Assembly: GCA_035549075.1 (NCBI GenBank)
Contig: DASZRT010000092.1
Location: 1 to 64,000 of the forward strand
Length of the DNA stretch: 64,000 nt
Direction of reading: 5' to 3'
Origin: DASZFV01 sp035549075
Lineage (GTDB): Bacteria > Myxococcota_A > Polyangia > Fen-1088
Below are positions 28,323-39,013 of the stretch, one piece after another. Each line of letters starts with the position of its first letter. Position 1 is the first letter of the stretch. A program made the translations under genes and the position numbers. Under the pieces are notes generated by a model, which was given only the letters and a program-made list of their open reading frames with translations, searched no databases and was not told the DNA's origin.

Positions 28323-30395
28323 ATGCGCGCACGAGCCTCGCTTCGCCTCACGCTTCTTGCCACTTTGCTTTCGCTCCCGCTCTTCGCCGCCTGTGGCGGC
28401 GGTGGCAGCGGCAACCCCGGCACGGGAGGCACGACCGGCAACGGCGGCACCACCGGCAACGGTGGCACCACCGGCAACGGAGGGACCACGAGCGAAGGCG
28501 GCTCGACGGCCAACGGCGGAACGACCGGCGGCGGTGGCTCGACGACGCCGGCGGGCGGCACCACCGGCGGCGGCGGCTCGGCGGGCGGCACCACCGGCGG
28601 CGGCGGCACGACGGCCGGCGGCGGCACGACGGGGAGCGGCGGCACGACGGGCGCGGGCGGCGCGTTCACGATCGCGACCAACATGTGGCCGAGCGCGTCT
28701 TGCAAGACGATGGCGATGACGCTCGTGGCCTCGATGACGCGCGCCGAGAAGGCCGCGCAGATGGTCATGGCGAACTTCGACAACCTCAACACGGCCGACG
28801 CGAAGTCGATGGCGCCCGGCGCGCTCTTCGCGCCCGGCGGCTACGTTCCGCCCGGCGGCAGCAGCGTCGCCGCGTGGGGCGCGCTCGTCGACGGCTACGT
28901 CGCCGTCGTGCCGCAGACGGCCCATCAGATCCCCTTCCTCATCGGCGCCGACGTCGTGCACGGCAACAACACGGCGACGGGCACGGTGATCTTCCCGCAC
29001 AACGCCGGCCTCGGCGGCATGAACGATCCGGCCCTCATGCAGCAGATCGGCCACATCACGGCCATGGAGGCGGCGGCGGCCGGCCTCAACTGGACGTTCG
29101 CGCCCGTCGTCAGCGTCGCGTGGGACGATCGTTGGGGCCGCGTCTACGAGAGCTTCAACGAAGATCCGTCGATCGCGAACCAGCTCGCCGCCGCGGCGAC
29201 GATGGGCCTGCAGGGCGCGACCGGCCTCGGCACGGGCGGCCCCGGCCTCGTCGCGTGCAGCAAGCACTGGGCGGGCGACGGCCAGGCGGGACCGAAGCCG
29301 GGCAACGCGCCGACGTGGAAGGGCGGCGTCGTCGACCGCGGCAACATCACGATCGACGAGGCGACGCTGCGCAAGGTCGGCATCGCGCCGTACATGGGCG
29401 CGCTCGGCGCGGGCCTCGGCTCGATCATGGTGAGCGACGCGACGTGGATGAACGCCACGACGGGAAGCCTCACGTCGAACAGCCACATGATCACCGACAT
29501 CCTCAAGGGCGAGCTCGGCTTCCAGGGCTTCGTGTCGACGGACTGGAACGCGGCGACGGACTCGCCCGGCTCGACGATCACGGCCGCCATCAACGCGGGC
29601 GTCGACATGCTCATGCAGCCGTCGAACTGGCGCACGGCGATCACGTCGATCAGCGGCGCCACGGCGATCACCGACGCGCGCATCAACGACGCGGCGACGC
29701 GCATCATCCAGACCAAGTGCCAGGCCGGCCTGTTCGGCTGGCAGCGCGACACGACGCTCGCGGCCAGCGCGGGCTCGGCCGATCACCGCCTCGTGGGCCG
29801 CAAGGCCGTGCGCGAGTCGATGGTGCTGCTGCAGAACACGGGCGGCGTGCTGCCGCTCGCGAAGACGTCGAAGGTTTGGGTCGGTGGCAGCGGCGCCGAC
29901 AGCCTCGCGAACCAGATGGGCGGCTGGACGATCAGCTGGCAGGGCGACGGCAGCAAGACGACGGGCACGACGATCAAGGCGGCCATCGCCAAGGACGCGA
30001 CGGTCGTCGCCAACGTCGCCGACGCCGACGTCGCGGTCGTCGTGCTCTCGGAGCACCCGTACGCCGAGTTCGAGGGCGACAGCAAGACGCTCAACACGAT
30101 CTCGACGGCCGACTTCGCGCTCATCGACACGGCGAAGGCGGCCAACAAGAAGGTCGTCGCGATCGTCGTCTCGGGCCGGCCCGTGCTGATCTCGACGCAT
30201 CTCGCGTCCGCCGACGCGTGGATCGCGGCGTGGCTTCCGGGCAGCGAGGGCGACGGCGTCGCCGACGTTCTGTTCGGCGACTACAAGCCGACGGCGAAGC
30301 TCTCGCACAGCTGGCCCAAGACCGACGACCAGTACTCGATCATGGTCGCGAACTACGCGCCTCAGTTCGCCGCCGGCTTCGGCCTGACTTACTGA
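28323..30395 (+). CDS. Glycoside hydrolase family 3 lipoprotein (beta-glucosidase type)
   Basis: A 690-residue lipoprotein (lipobox LFAAC, Cys24) with a 95-residue Gly-Thr-Ser linker (many GGTTG units). It then holds the GH3 TIM barrel (NLNTADAKSM, FLIGADVVHGNN, HNAGLGG) with the KHWAGDG motif and the nucleophile Asp407 in GFVSTDWNA, followed by the GH3 C-terminal sandwich (VRESMVLLQNTGGVLPL, VVVLSEHPYAEFEGD). It likely cleaves beta-1,4-glucan or cellobiose-type sugars at the cell surface. ATG at 28323 gives the lipoprotein signal directly. No operon partner downstream. Confidence 0.94.
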   Translation: MRARASLRLTLLATLLSLPLFAACGGGGSGNPGTGGTTGNGGTTGNGGTTGNGGTTSEGGSTANGGTTGGGGSTTPAGGTTGGGGSAGGTTGGGGTTAGGGTTGSGGTTGAGGAFTIATNMWPSASCKTMAMTLVASMTRAEKAAQMVMANFDNLNTADAKSMAPGALFAPGGYVPPGGSSVAAWGALVDGYVAVVPQTAHQIPFLIGADVVHGNNTATGTVIFPHNAGLGGMNDPALMQQIGHITAMEAAAAGLNWTFAPVVSVAWDDRWGRVYESFNEDPSIANQLAAAATMGLQGATGLGTGGPGLVACSKHWAGDGQAGPKPGNAPTWKGGVVDRGNITIDEATLRKVGIAPYMGALGAGLGSIMVSDATWMNATTGSLTSNSHMITDILKGELGFQGFVSTDWNAATDSPGSTITAAINAGVDMLMQPSNWRTAITSISGATAITDARINDAATRIIQTKCQAGLFGWQRDTTLAASAGSADHRLVGRKAVRESMVLLQNTGGVLPLAKTSKVWVGGSGADSLANQMGGWTISWQGDGSKTTGTTIKAAIAKDATVVANVADADVAVVVLSEHPYAEFEGDSKTLNTISTADFALIDTAKAANKKVVAIVVSGRPVLISTHLASADAWIAAWLPGSEGDGVADVLFGDYKPTAKLSHSWPKTDDQYSIMVANYAPQFAAGFGLTY

Positions 30396-30613
30396 GCCAG
30401 CTCGCGACGCGCGATCGACGAGGTGACGTCGGTCGCGCGTTTGCGGTGATTGCTCCCACGATACTTAAGGTCAGCGCTCGTTCGTTTGTAATAACGAGCA
30501 CGTAGCGACGGTCACGACGGTTGATTTTCCGTCGCGGATCGTTGCTTTCCGCCTTGGCACCGATCAATTGTCCATTTCGCGACACGATCGTTGCTCAACA
30601 AAGGCGGTCTTAA
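30396..30613. promoter_or_regulatory. Intergenic region with two inverted repeats
   Basis: The largest gene-free stretch of the window (218 bases), clearly A/T-enriched. It contains two perfect hairpins: GCTCGTT-N10-AACGAGC (30476-30499) and CGACGG-N8-CCGTCG (30515-30534), then a repeated GATCGTTGCT motif (about 30538 and 30587) before the cytochrome start at 30614. The first hairpin may terminate the GH3 transcript; the second and the repeated motif could be regulator sites for the cytochrome operon. Roles are inferred. Confidence 0.5.
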
Positions 30614-31636
30614 ATGAATTTCGAATTTTCGGTAAAGACGAATTCGATCGTCGTTGGTGTTCTTTCGTTGTTGGTGGGCGCGTGTGGATCGTCCTCGCCC
30701 GCGAAGACGGGCCCCGACGGCGGCGCCGGCAGCGGCGGAGCCTCGAGCACGGGCGGCACGACCGGAAGCGGCGGCTCCGCGAGCGCGGGCGGCACGACGG
30801 GGGGCGGCGGCTCGGCCGCGACGGGCGGCGTAGGCGGCACGACGTCGATCGGCGCGGGCGGCACGGCGATGACCGTCGTCGACGCGGGCGCGCCCACGGG
30901 CGGCTGCGCGGCGAGCGCGCTGCAGATCCTGTTCAACCCGATGTACTCGGCCTACGACGGCGTGCACACGTTTCAGATCCCCGCCGTCGTCAACGGCCTC
31001 GACCCGACGGAGGTCGAGATCAGCTGGTCGGCGAGCGATCCGTCGATGGTGGCGCTCGAGCCGGATCCGTCGACGGGCGGCGTGATGATCACGACGCAGA
31101 AGGCCGGCATGGTCACGATCTACGCGCAGGCCGGCGGACTCTGCGGCGCCGCGCCGCTCACGATCACGGCGGCGACGCCCGCGCAGTGGATGGCGGGCAG
31201 CATGCGCTACAACAGCGGCGTCATCGTCAACAACCTCGGCCAAACGCGCCGGGCCGACGGCGGCCTCGAGGCCGAGTGCACGAGCTGCCACGGCGACACG
31301 GCGGCGAACGGACCCTTCAAGACGGTGCAGCACACGCCCGAGCAAACGGGCGGCTTCAGCGACGCCGACCTCATCAACATCGTCCAAAACGGCACGGTGC
31401 CGAAGGGCGGCTACTTCGACGACTCGATCGTCTCGTACGCGGCCTGGCAGACCTTCCACAAGTGGGACGTCGGCGACGATCCCCAGGCGATCGTCGTCTA
31501 CTTGCGCTCGCTGGTCCCCGCGGCGCAGACCGGCACGTCGAACTTCGGCGGGATGTTCACGGGCGGCCGTCGCGACGGCGGCGCGCCGCCGAGGCGTGAC
31601 GGCGGCGTCATGCGCGAAGCCGGCGGCGGCCAGTAG
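30614..31636 (+). CDS. Lipoprotein with bacterial Ig-like domain and c-type cytochrome domain
   Basis: A 340-residue lipoprotein (lipobox LVGAC, Cys24). A Gly/Ser/Thr linker (about 30-85) precedes an Ig-like region (VVNGLDPTEVEISWSASDPSMVALE, then GMVTIYAQAGGLCGAAPLTI), which resembles a BIG2 fold. A heme c motif CTSCH (222-226) then opens a roughly 85-residue cytochrome domain (FSDADLINIVQNG, DDPQAIVVYLRSLVP). No clear Met ligand is seen, so His may be the second axial ligand. First gene of a probable operon with the cytochrome lipoprotein 42 bases downstream; likely a surface electron-transfer pair. Confidence 0.85.
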   Translation: MNFEFSVKTNSIVVGVLSLLVGACGSSSPAKTGPDGGAGSGGASSTGGTTGSGGSASAGGTTGGGGSAATGGVGGTTSIGAGGTAMTVVDAGAPTGGCAASALQILFNPMYSAYDGVHTFQIPAVVNGLDPTEVEISWSASDPSMVALEPDPSTGGVMITTQKAGMVTIYAQAGGLCGAAPLTITAATPAQWMAGSMRYNSGVIVNNLGQTRRADGGLEAECTSCHGDTAANGPFKTVQHTPEQTGGFSDADLINIVQNGTVPKGGYFDDSIVSYAAWQTFHKWDVGDDPQAIVVYLRSLVPAAQTGTSNFGGMFTGGRRDGGAPPRRDGGVMREAGGGQ

Positions 31637-31678
31637 CGCGCGCGGCCGACGTCCCTCGCAACACGAAGGCGTGCTTCG

Positions 31679-33124
31679 ATGTCGTTGAAACGAAGTCTGC
31701 CGATCTGCCTGGCGGCCCTGCTCGCGGGGTGCGGCGGTACGAAGACCAACGCGCCGGCGGACGGTGCCGCGAACGACGGCGCCACCGACGGCGACGCCGA
31801 ATCTGACGCGCCCGACGCGGGCGCGACGCCCGACGCCGGCGCCGACACGCACGACGCGTCCACCGACGGTCTCGCCGACGCGAGCGACGCCTCCGACGCG
31901 AGCGACGCCCACGTCGACGGCAGCGACGCGAGCGACGCGGCCGCGTTCACGCTGCCGGCGACGTGCGCGGCCGACAAGAACGTCCCGCCGAACACGCTCG
32001 TCTGCACGGGCCTCTACGCCGACATCGCGACCAAGGCGATCGCGCCCGGCGTCGTGGGCTACGCGCCCGCCGTGCCGCTGTGGGCCGACGGCGCGTCGAA
32101 GCAGCGTTGGATCTACCTGCCGCCCGGCATGAAGATCGACAACACCGATCCCAACGAGTGGATCTTCCCCGTCGGCACGAAGGTCTGGAAAGAGTTCAGC
32201 CGCGACGGCCAGCGCGTCGAGACGCGGCTCTGGCAGAAGGTCACGGCGACCTATTGGGTCGCGGCGACGTACGCGTGGAGCGACGACGAATCCGAAGCCG
32301 ATCGCTCGGCGGGCGGCGACATCCCCTGGGGCGACGGCGGCACGTACCACATCCCGACCTCCGACGAGTGCCAGCAGTGCCACCGCGGCCGCACCGATCG
32401 CATCCTCGGCTTCGAGCAGACGCTGCTCGGCCTCGCGGGCGCGACCGGCGTGACGCTGGGGACGCTCGGCGCCGAGGGGCGCCTCACCGTGGCGCCGCCC
32501 GCGTCGCCGCTCGTCATCGGCGACGATGGCACGGGGCTGGCCGCGCCCGCGCTCGCGTGGCTGCACGTCAACTGCGGCACGACCTGCCACAACCAGAACT
32601 CGAGCTCGGCGGCGTGGGCGACGGGGCTCTTCATGCGCCTCGATCCGACGCAGCTCGACGGACGCTCGTCGAAGAGCTTCGACACGCTCACGACGACGGT
32701 CGGCGTCGCGGCCGTCTCGCCGGCGTGGCGCGGGAAGACGCGCATCGTGCCGCACGATCCGTCGCACAGCCTGCTCTACCAGCTGATCTCGCACCGCGGG
32801 ACGGGCAACCAGATGCCGCCCATCGCGACCAGCGTCGTCGACGAAGCGGACGTGCCGCTCGTCGAGGCGTGGATCGACGAGCTCGCGCCGCTGCCCGTCG
32901 ACGGCGGGACGGACGGCTCGACCGACGAGGCCGACGATCGCGACGAGACCGACGGCGGCCACGGGTCGACGAAAGACGCGTCGCACGACGTGGGCGCGGC
33001 GGAGGCCGGCGGGCCGCTCGACGGCGGCGGCGACGCGGGCCCCGACGCGATCGATGCGCCAGTCGACACGCCTGTCGACGCGCCGCAGCCCGACGCGACC
33101 GTCGACACCGCCGACGGACCCTAG
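31679..33124 (+). CDS. Cytochrome-type lipoprotein with acidic linkers
   Basis: A 481-residue lipoprotein (lipobox LLAGC, Cys18) with an Asp/Ala/Ser/Thr-rich linker at about 22-95 and a second Asp-rich tail from about 415 to the end. The core resembles the SO_2930-type family: QCH motif CQQCH (231-235) and then NCGTTCHN, in which Cys299 and Cys303 are spaced CX3CH rather than CXXCH. NQMPP near residue 380 supplies a likely Met ligand. It is probably a multiheme or partly heme-binding surface protein working with the preceding cytochrome lipoprotein. Confidence 0.8.
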   Translation: MSLKRSLPICLAALLAGCGGTKTNAPADGAANDGATDGDAESDAPDAGATPDAGADTHDASTDGLADASDASDASDAHVDGSDASDAAAFTLPATCAADKNVPPNTLVCTGLYADIATKAIAPGVVGYAPAVPLWADGASKQRWIYLPPGMKIDNTDPNEWIFPVGTKVWKEFSRDGQRVETRLWQKVTATYWVAATYAWSDDESEADRSAGGDIPWGDGGTYHIPTSDECQQCHRGRTDRILGFEQTLLGLAGATGVTLGTLGAEGRLTVAPPASPLVIGDDGTGLAAPALAWLHVNCGTTCHNQNSSSAAWATGLFMRLDPTQLDGRSSKSFDTLTTTVGVAAVSPAWRGKTRIVPHDPSHSLLYQLISHRGTGNQMPPIATSVVDEADVPLVEAWIDELAPLPVDGGTDGSTDEADDRDETDGGHGSTKDASHDVGAAEAGGPLDGGGDAGPDAIDAPVDTPVDAPQPDATVDTADGP

Positions 33125-33176
33125 ATGACGCCGACGTTGCTTGACCTGCGTCACATCCCGTGGCGATGCTGCGCTC

Positions 33177-33776
33177 ATGAAGCGGGGGGGAATTCTCGTG
33201 GTGGCCGCGGTCGCGCTCGGCGCGGCCACGTTCGTGGGGTGCGGGTCCAGCGGAAGCTCGTCGCCTGACGGCGGCGGCGGCGTGGGCGGCGCGACCGGCG
33301 GAACGGGCGGGCGCGCAGGTGCCGGCGGCACCGGTGGCGGCACCTGCCACTCGAACTCGACCGTCGGCGCGTTCGCGTCGTGGGCCGAGGACGGCGCACC
33401 CAAGTGCGCGTACCTCGTCAACGCCTACCGCGCGACCGACGCCAACCACGAATCGCTGCAGCTGCAGGCCACGACGCTCGGCGGCGCGAGCGTCGCGTTC
33501 GCCGTCGTCGCCACGGGCACGTCGCTCACGGGCACGTTCCCGTGCTCGACGGCGAGCGACGGCGGCGCGCTCATCGGCACGCCCGGCACCGTCTACGTCG
33601 ACTTCGTCCACACGGGGACGAAGCAATCGTGCAGCGTCACGATCACGAACCCGGGCGTCATCGGCGGCGCGCACGCCTCGGGCAGCTTCAGCGCGACCTT
33701 CACGGGCGCGATGGGCGCCGTCGTCACCAACGGCCTCTTCGACACCAACGTGCTCGCGACGCCCGGCAACGACTGA
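33177..33776 (+). CDS. Lipoprotein of unknown function with Gly-rich linker
   Basis: A 199-residue lipoprotein (lipobox TFVGC, Cys22). A Gly/Ala/Thr linker covers about 30-60, then a beta-rich domain of about 140 residues with three or four Cys (TCHSNST, KCAYLVNAY, FPCSTASDG, QSCSVTITN) and YVDFVHTG-like strands. It looks like an extracellular beta-sandwich; no catalytic motif. ATG at 33177 is 52 bases after the cytochrome lipoprotein gene on the same strand and may belong to its operon. Confidence 0.78.
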   Translation: MKRGGILVVAAVALGAATFVGCGSSGSSSPDGGGGVGGATGGTGGRAGAGGTGGGTCHSNSTVGAFASWAEDGAPKCAYLVNAYRATDANHESLQLQATTLGGASVAFAVVATGTSLTGTFPCSTASDGGALIGTPGTVYVDFVHTGTKQSCSVTITNPGVIGGAHASGSFSATFTGAMGAVVTNGLFDTNVLATPGND

Positions 33777-33780
33777 GCGC

Positions 33781-34890
33781 TCACTCGGGCGCGTAGCGGC
33801 CGATCTTGTTGGCGATGTTCTCGGTGAACCAGAGCGCGCCGTCGGGACCGACGACGACGTGCGCCGGAAACGCGCGCGCCGTGGGAATCGGGACGCTCGT
33901 CGTCGCGCCCGCCGTCGAGACGCGCACGAGCTGGTTCCCCATCTGCTCGGTCATCCACAAGAAGCCGTCGGCGCGCTTCGTGATCGACACGGGGCTCGAG
34001 CCCGACGGCGGCACGGGGTAGTCGACGATCGCGCCCGCGAGCGTCGCGCGGCCGACGCCGTGGCCCGCGCCCTCGGCGAACCAAAGGTCGTCGTCGGGGC
34101 CGACGGTGATGCCGACGGGGCCGCTGCCGGGCTTCGGCACGGCGAAGTCGGTGACGTGACCGGCCGTCGTGATGAAGCCGATCTTGCCGAAGGCTTCAGT
34201 GAACCACAGGTTCCCGTCGGGGCCGAGCACGATGTACGACGGGTAGCTCGCCGGCGTCGGCACCGGATACTCGTGCATCGCGCCCGCGGTCGTCGTCGTG
34301 CCGATCTGGTTCTTGTCCGCCTCGGTGAACCACAAGTTGCCGTCGGGGCCGACGGTGATGCCTTCGAGGTTCGGGTCGGCCGTGGGCACGAGGTGCTCGG
34401 CGAACACGCCCGCCGTCGTGACGCTGCCGATCTTGCCGGCGTACTCCTCGGTGAACCACAGCGCGCCGTCCGGGCCCGTGACGATGCCGAACGGCGTGCT
34501 GTTCGTCGTGGGGATCGCGTGCTCGTGGATGTCGCCGGTCGTCGTGATGCGGCCGATCTTCCCCGCCGTGAGCTCCGTGAACCACAGCGCGCCGTCGGGA
34601 CCGACGGTGATGCCCCACGGCCCCGCGACGGGCGTCGGCAGGTCGAATTCGACGAACGGGCTGACGGGCGCATCAGAAACGTCGGCCGGAGCGTCCGGCG
34701 CAACTTCGATCGCCGCGTCCGGCGGCGCCTCGCTCGCGACGTCGACGTCGACGTCTTTCGACGCGTCGTCACTCGAGCGCTCGACGGCCGCGTCGGACGC
34801 CGCGTCCTTCGCGCCCGCGCCGCCGCCACACGCCGCCATACCGAACGACCAGCCGACCCACAACCCGAGCGCGATCCCCGACGAGCGCAT
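33781..34890 (-). CDS. Streptogramin lyase (Vgb)-like beta-propeller lipoprotein
   Basis: A 369-residue lipoprotein (lipobox GMAAC, Cys21) with an Asp/Ala/Ser acidic linker (about 27-78). It then has about seven tandem propeller blades of roughly 42 residues, each with GPDGALWFTE and GKIGRITTTG variants. This is the virginiamycin B lyase fold, but many such envelope proteins are not antibiotic lyases and the catalytic His pair is not evident, so I call only the fold. The blade repeats make the DNA internally repetitive. Convergent with the preceding lipoprotein gene, 4 bases apart. Confidence 0.85.
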   Translation of the reverse strand: MRSSGIALGLWVGWSFGMAACGGGAGAKDAASDAAVERSSDDASKDVDVDVASEAPPDAAIEVAPDAPADVSDAPVSPFVEFDLPTPVAGPWGITVGPDGALWFTELTAGKIGRITTTGDIHEHAIPTTNSTPFGIVTGPDGALWFTEEYAGKIGSVTTAGVFAEHLVPTADPNLEGITVGPDGNLWFTEADKNQIGTTTTAGAMHEYPVPTPASYPSYIVLGPDGNLWFTEAFGKIGFITTAGHVTDFAVPKPGSGPVGITVGPDDDLWFAEGAGHGVGRATLAGAIVDYPVPPSGSSPVSITKRADGFLWMTEQMGNQLVRVSTAGATTSVPIPTARAFPAHVVVGPDGALWFTENIANKIGRYAPE

Positions 34891-34928
34891 GCGTTTCGAT
34901 CTAGACGCGCACGGAGCCGCCGGCAGGC

Positions 34929-36445
34929 CTACTTCTTCTCGAACATCTGCTCGACGGGGACGACGCGCACGTTCTCTTTGAGGATCTTCACCGGGAACTT
35001 CTCGATGATCTTGTCCTCGGCCTCGATCTCGGGCGGCGTGCCCTTCGTGTCGTAGGTGATGGGCGTCGCCTCGCCGCTCACCAGCTTGTCGGCGATCGCC
35101 TGGCCCGTGCCGGCGCCCGCGACGATCGCGATAGAGAGCCCGTCGATCGAAAGGTACTTCTTGATGGCCTTGTCGACGTCGGCCTTCGTCATCTTCGGCA
35201 GGCGCGCCTGCAGCTCTTTGACGAGGTCCTTGCCCGTGACGACGGCGTCGATCGCATAGCCGAGGCGCCGCGACACGTCCTGCGCCCACAGGTTCGAGTA
35301 GCCGAGCAGGAACTTCTTCGTCGCCTCGAAGCCCTCGGCCGGGATGCCCTCGCGGATCAGCTTGTCGGTCTCGTAGAGCGCGGCGCGCAGCGCGAACAGC
35401 GCGTTCTGCGGCGGCACGGGGCGCAGCCAGATCTCGAAGTGCTGCTGGCGGCGCTGGATGTTGGGCAGCGGGAACGTCGACCAGCCGTCCTGGATGAAGT
35501 TCTCGACGTAGGCATAGTCGCCGTAGTTGAGGCCACGCTCGCCGCGCAGGTGGTTCATGAGCACGCCGTTGAACGTGCGGTGCTCGCCCAGGTAGCTGCG
35601 CGCGACGGTGAGCGGGTAGAAGTCCGCGTCCTTGCGCGTGAGCGTCACGGGCCGCCCGATCGACATCGCGTTGGCGCGCGCGTCCTTCTCGACGATGACG
35701 ACCTGGTCGGCTTTGTACTTGGGCGGCGGCGCGAGCTTCGGCATCTGCGGCGCCTTGGCCGGCAGCGCCTCGAACTTCTTGGCGAACGCCTCGGCGAAGC
35801 CGTCGGGGTAGCCGCCCGCGACGCCGACGATGAGCCGATCGCGCGCGAAGTACTTCGCGTGGAACGCCTTGACGTCGTCGAGCGTGATGGCGCCCAGGCC
35901 CGCGATCGTGCCCTGCGACGGCGAGCCGTAGGGGTGACCCTTGAAGAGCACGGTGGCCATCGCCTGCTTGCCGAGATCCTCGTCGGCGTTCCCGCGCAGC
36001 GTCTTGCCGACGTAGTCGAGCGCGTCCTGCTTGTTGCGCGTGAAGTCGTCCTCGGCGAAGCGCGGCGTGAGGATCTGCTCGGCCAGCAGGTCGCCCAGCT
36101 TCTGGACGTTGTCGCGGTGGACCATGCCCGAGAAGACGACCGATTCTTTGTCGCTCGTGACGTGGATGTTCGCGGCCAACGGGTAGAGCGCGTCGAGCAC
36201 CTCGGCGTAGGTGCGCGCCTTCGTGCCGCCCTGCCCGACGACGTCGGCCGTGAGCGACGCGAGGCCTTCCTTGCCCGCCGGATCGTCGACCGCGCCCAGC
36301 TTGAAGTAGAGGCGGATCGCGCACAGCGGGTTGTTGGGGGACGGCAGGAAGACGGTCTTCACGCTCGAGCCTTTCGCGGGCGCGGCAAGAGCCGCGCCCG
36401 AAGTCAGAGTCATCGCGAGGACCACCAGTGAAACGCGCGACGCAA

Positions 36446-36449
<4 letters not shown>
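34929..36449 (-). CDS. M16 peptidase family protein, non-catalytic partner
   Basis: A 506-residue exported protein (signal MTLTSGAALA) of the M16 (insulinase) family: it keeps the fold (KLGAVDDPAGKEGLASLTADVV, the conserved GKGLANLTADVL-like stretch) but lacks the HXXEH zinc motif at that site. The C-terminal half carries the family R/Y-type substrate features (TLTRKDADFYPLTVARSYLGEHRTF ... NHLRGERGLNYG). It pairs with the catalytic M16 protein encoded just upstream, which it overlaps by a GTGA (GTG start at 36449), as in heterodimeric M16B enzymes. Confidence 0.9.
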
Positions 36450-37798
<1,349 letters not shown>

Positions 37799-37827
37799 CG
37801 GACCTCCGTTAGGATGACAGCCTCGAG

Positions 37828-39006
37828 ATGAGAGCAGAACCGAGCCAGCCCGACAACTCTTCCGGCGCGCTGAGCGTTCGTGGGCGCTTGCTGCTCGACG
37901 GGCGCCTCACGCCCGGCGTGCTCATCGTGCGCGACGGGCGCATCGTCGAGGTGCGCACGGGCGATCTCGACGCCGACATCCCGATGCCGCTACGGCGCGC
38001 GCACATCGTGTCGCCCGGGCTCGTCGATCTGCAGACGAACGGCGCGTTCGGGCACGAGGTCGGCGGTGACGCTTCGGCGCTCGCGGCGCTCGCGGCGCGC
38101 CTGCCCGCGACGGGCGTGACGTCGTTCCTGCCGACGCTCGTGAGCGGCGACGCCGCTTCGTACCGCGCGGGCGCGGCGGCGTTGCGCGCGGCGAAGGGCG
38201 CGCCGGGCGCGCGCCGCCTCGGGCTGCACCTCGAGGGCCCGCTGCTCGCGCCCTCGCGCGTGGGCGCGCACGACGGGGCCGCGATCGCGCACGCGACGAC
38301 GGCGCTCGACGAGGTCCTCGACGAGCTGCTCGCCGACGGTGCGCTCCGCATGATGACGCTCGCGCCCGAGCGGCCCGGCGCGCTCGCGCTCATCCACCGC
38401 CTGCGCGCCGCCGACGTCGTCGTGAGCCTGGGACACACCGACGCGACCTTCGAACAGTTCACGGCCGGCGTCGACGCGGGCGCGACGCTCGTGACCCACC
38501 TGTACAACGTCATGCGCGGCTTCGAGCACCGCGCGCCCGGCAGCGTGGGCGCCGCGCTCACCGACGATCGCGTCGCGGTGGGCGTCATCGCCGACGGCGT
38601 GCACGCGCACCCCGCGGCGCTCGCGCTCGCCGTGCGCGCGAAAGGCTGGGAGCGCGTGCTGCTCGTGACCGACGCCGTCGCCGCCGCCGGCGAGCCCGCC
38701 GGGACCTACGCGCTCGGCGGGGCGCCCGTCGTCTCCGACGGCGCCGCCGCGCGCCGCGCCGACGGCACGCTCGCCGGCTCGACGCTCACCCTCGATCGCG
38801 CCGTGCGCTTCATGCACGAGCGCGGCGGCGCGCCCATCGACGCCGCGCTCTCGATGGCGACGCAAGTCCCCGCGCGCGTCCTCGGCCGCCCCGACCTCGG
38901 CCGCCTCGCCCCCGGCTGCCCCGCCGACTTCGTCCTGTGGACGCCGTCGATGGAGATCGAAGCGACCTACGTCGCGGGGAAGATCGCGTTCGCGCGCGAG
39001 ACCTGA
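37828..39006 (+). CDS. nagA: N-acetylglucosamine-6-phosphate deacetylase
   Basis: A 392-residue amidohydrolase-superfamily enzyme that removes acetate from GlcNAc-6-phosphate in amino-sugar recycling. Diagnostic motifs: SPGLVDLQTNGAFG (metal region, with GHEVGG), GLHLEGPLL (metal Glu), SLGHTDATFEQ (His), VTHLYNVM (His-Asn), IADGVHAHP and LLVTDA. A ten-residue N-terminal extension precedes the small domain; ATG at 37828 is used. No nagB or PTS gene is adjacent; the only sugar-phosphate gene nearby is pgi at 40787. Confidence 0.94.
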   Translation: MRAEPSQPDNSSGALSVRGRLLLDGRLTPGVLIVRDGRIVEVRTGDLDADIPMPLRRAHIVSPGLVDLQTNGAFGHEVGGDASALAALAARLPATGVTSFLPTLVSGDAASYRAGAAALRAAKGAPGARRLGLHLEGPLLAPSRVGAHDGAAIAHATTALDEVLDELLADGALRMMTLAPERPGALALIHRLRAADVVVSLGHTDATFEQFTAGVDAGATLVTHLYNVMRGFEHRAPGSVGAALTDDRVAVGVIADGVHAHPAALALAVRAKGWERVLLVTDAVAAAGEPAGTYALGGAPVVSDGAAARRADGTLAGSTLTLDRAVRFMHERGGAPIDAALSMATQVPARVLGRPDLGRLAPGCPADFVLWTPSMEIEATYVAGKIAFARET

Positions 39007-39013
39007 AGCGACG

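Noticed and set aside
28296..30308. Leftward frame of about 670 codons opposite the GH3 gene
   Set aside because: Antisense shadow; the + strand carries complete GH3 motifs.
33781..34890. Antibiotic (streptogramin) resistance gene
   Set aside because: Vgb-like propeller repeats are present, but it is a lipoprotein with an acidic linker and the lyase catalytic His pair is not evident; fold similarity only.
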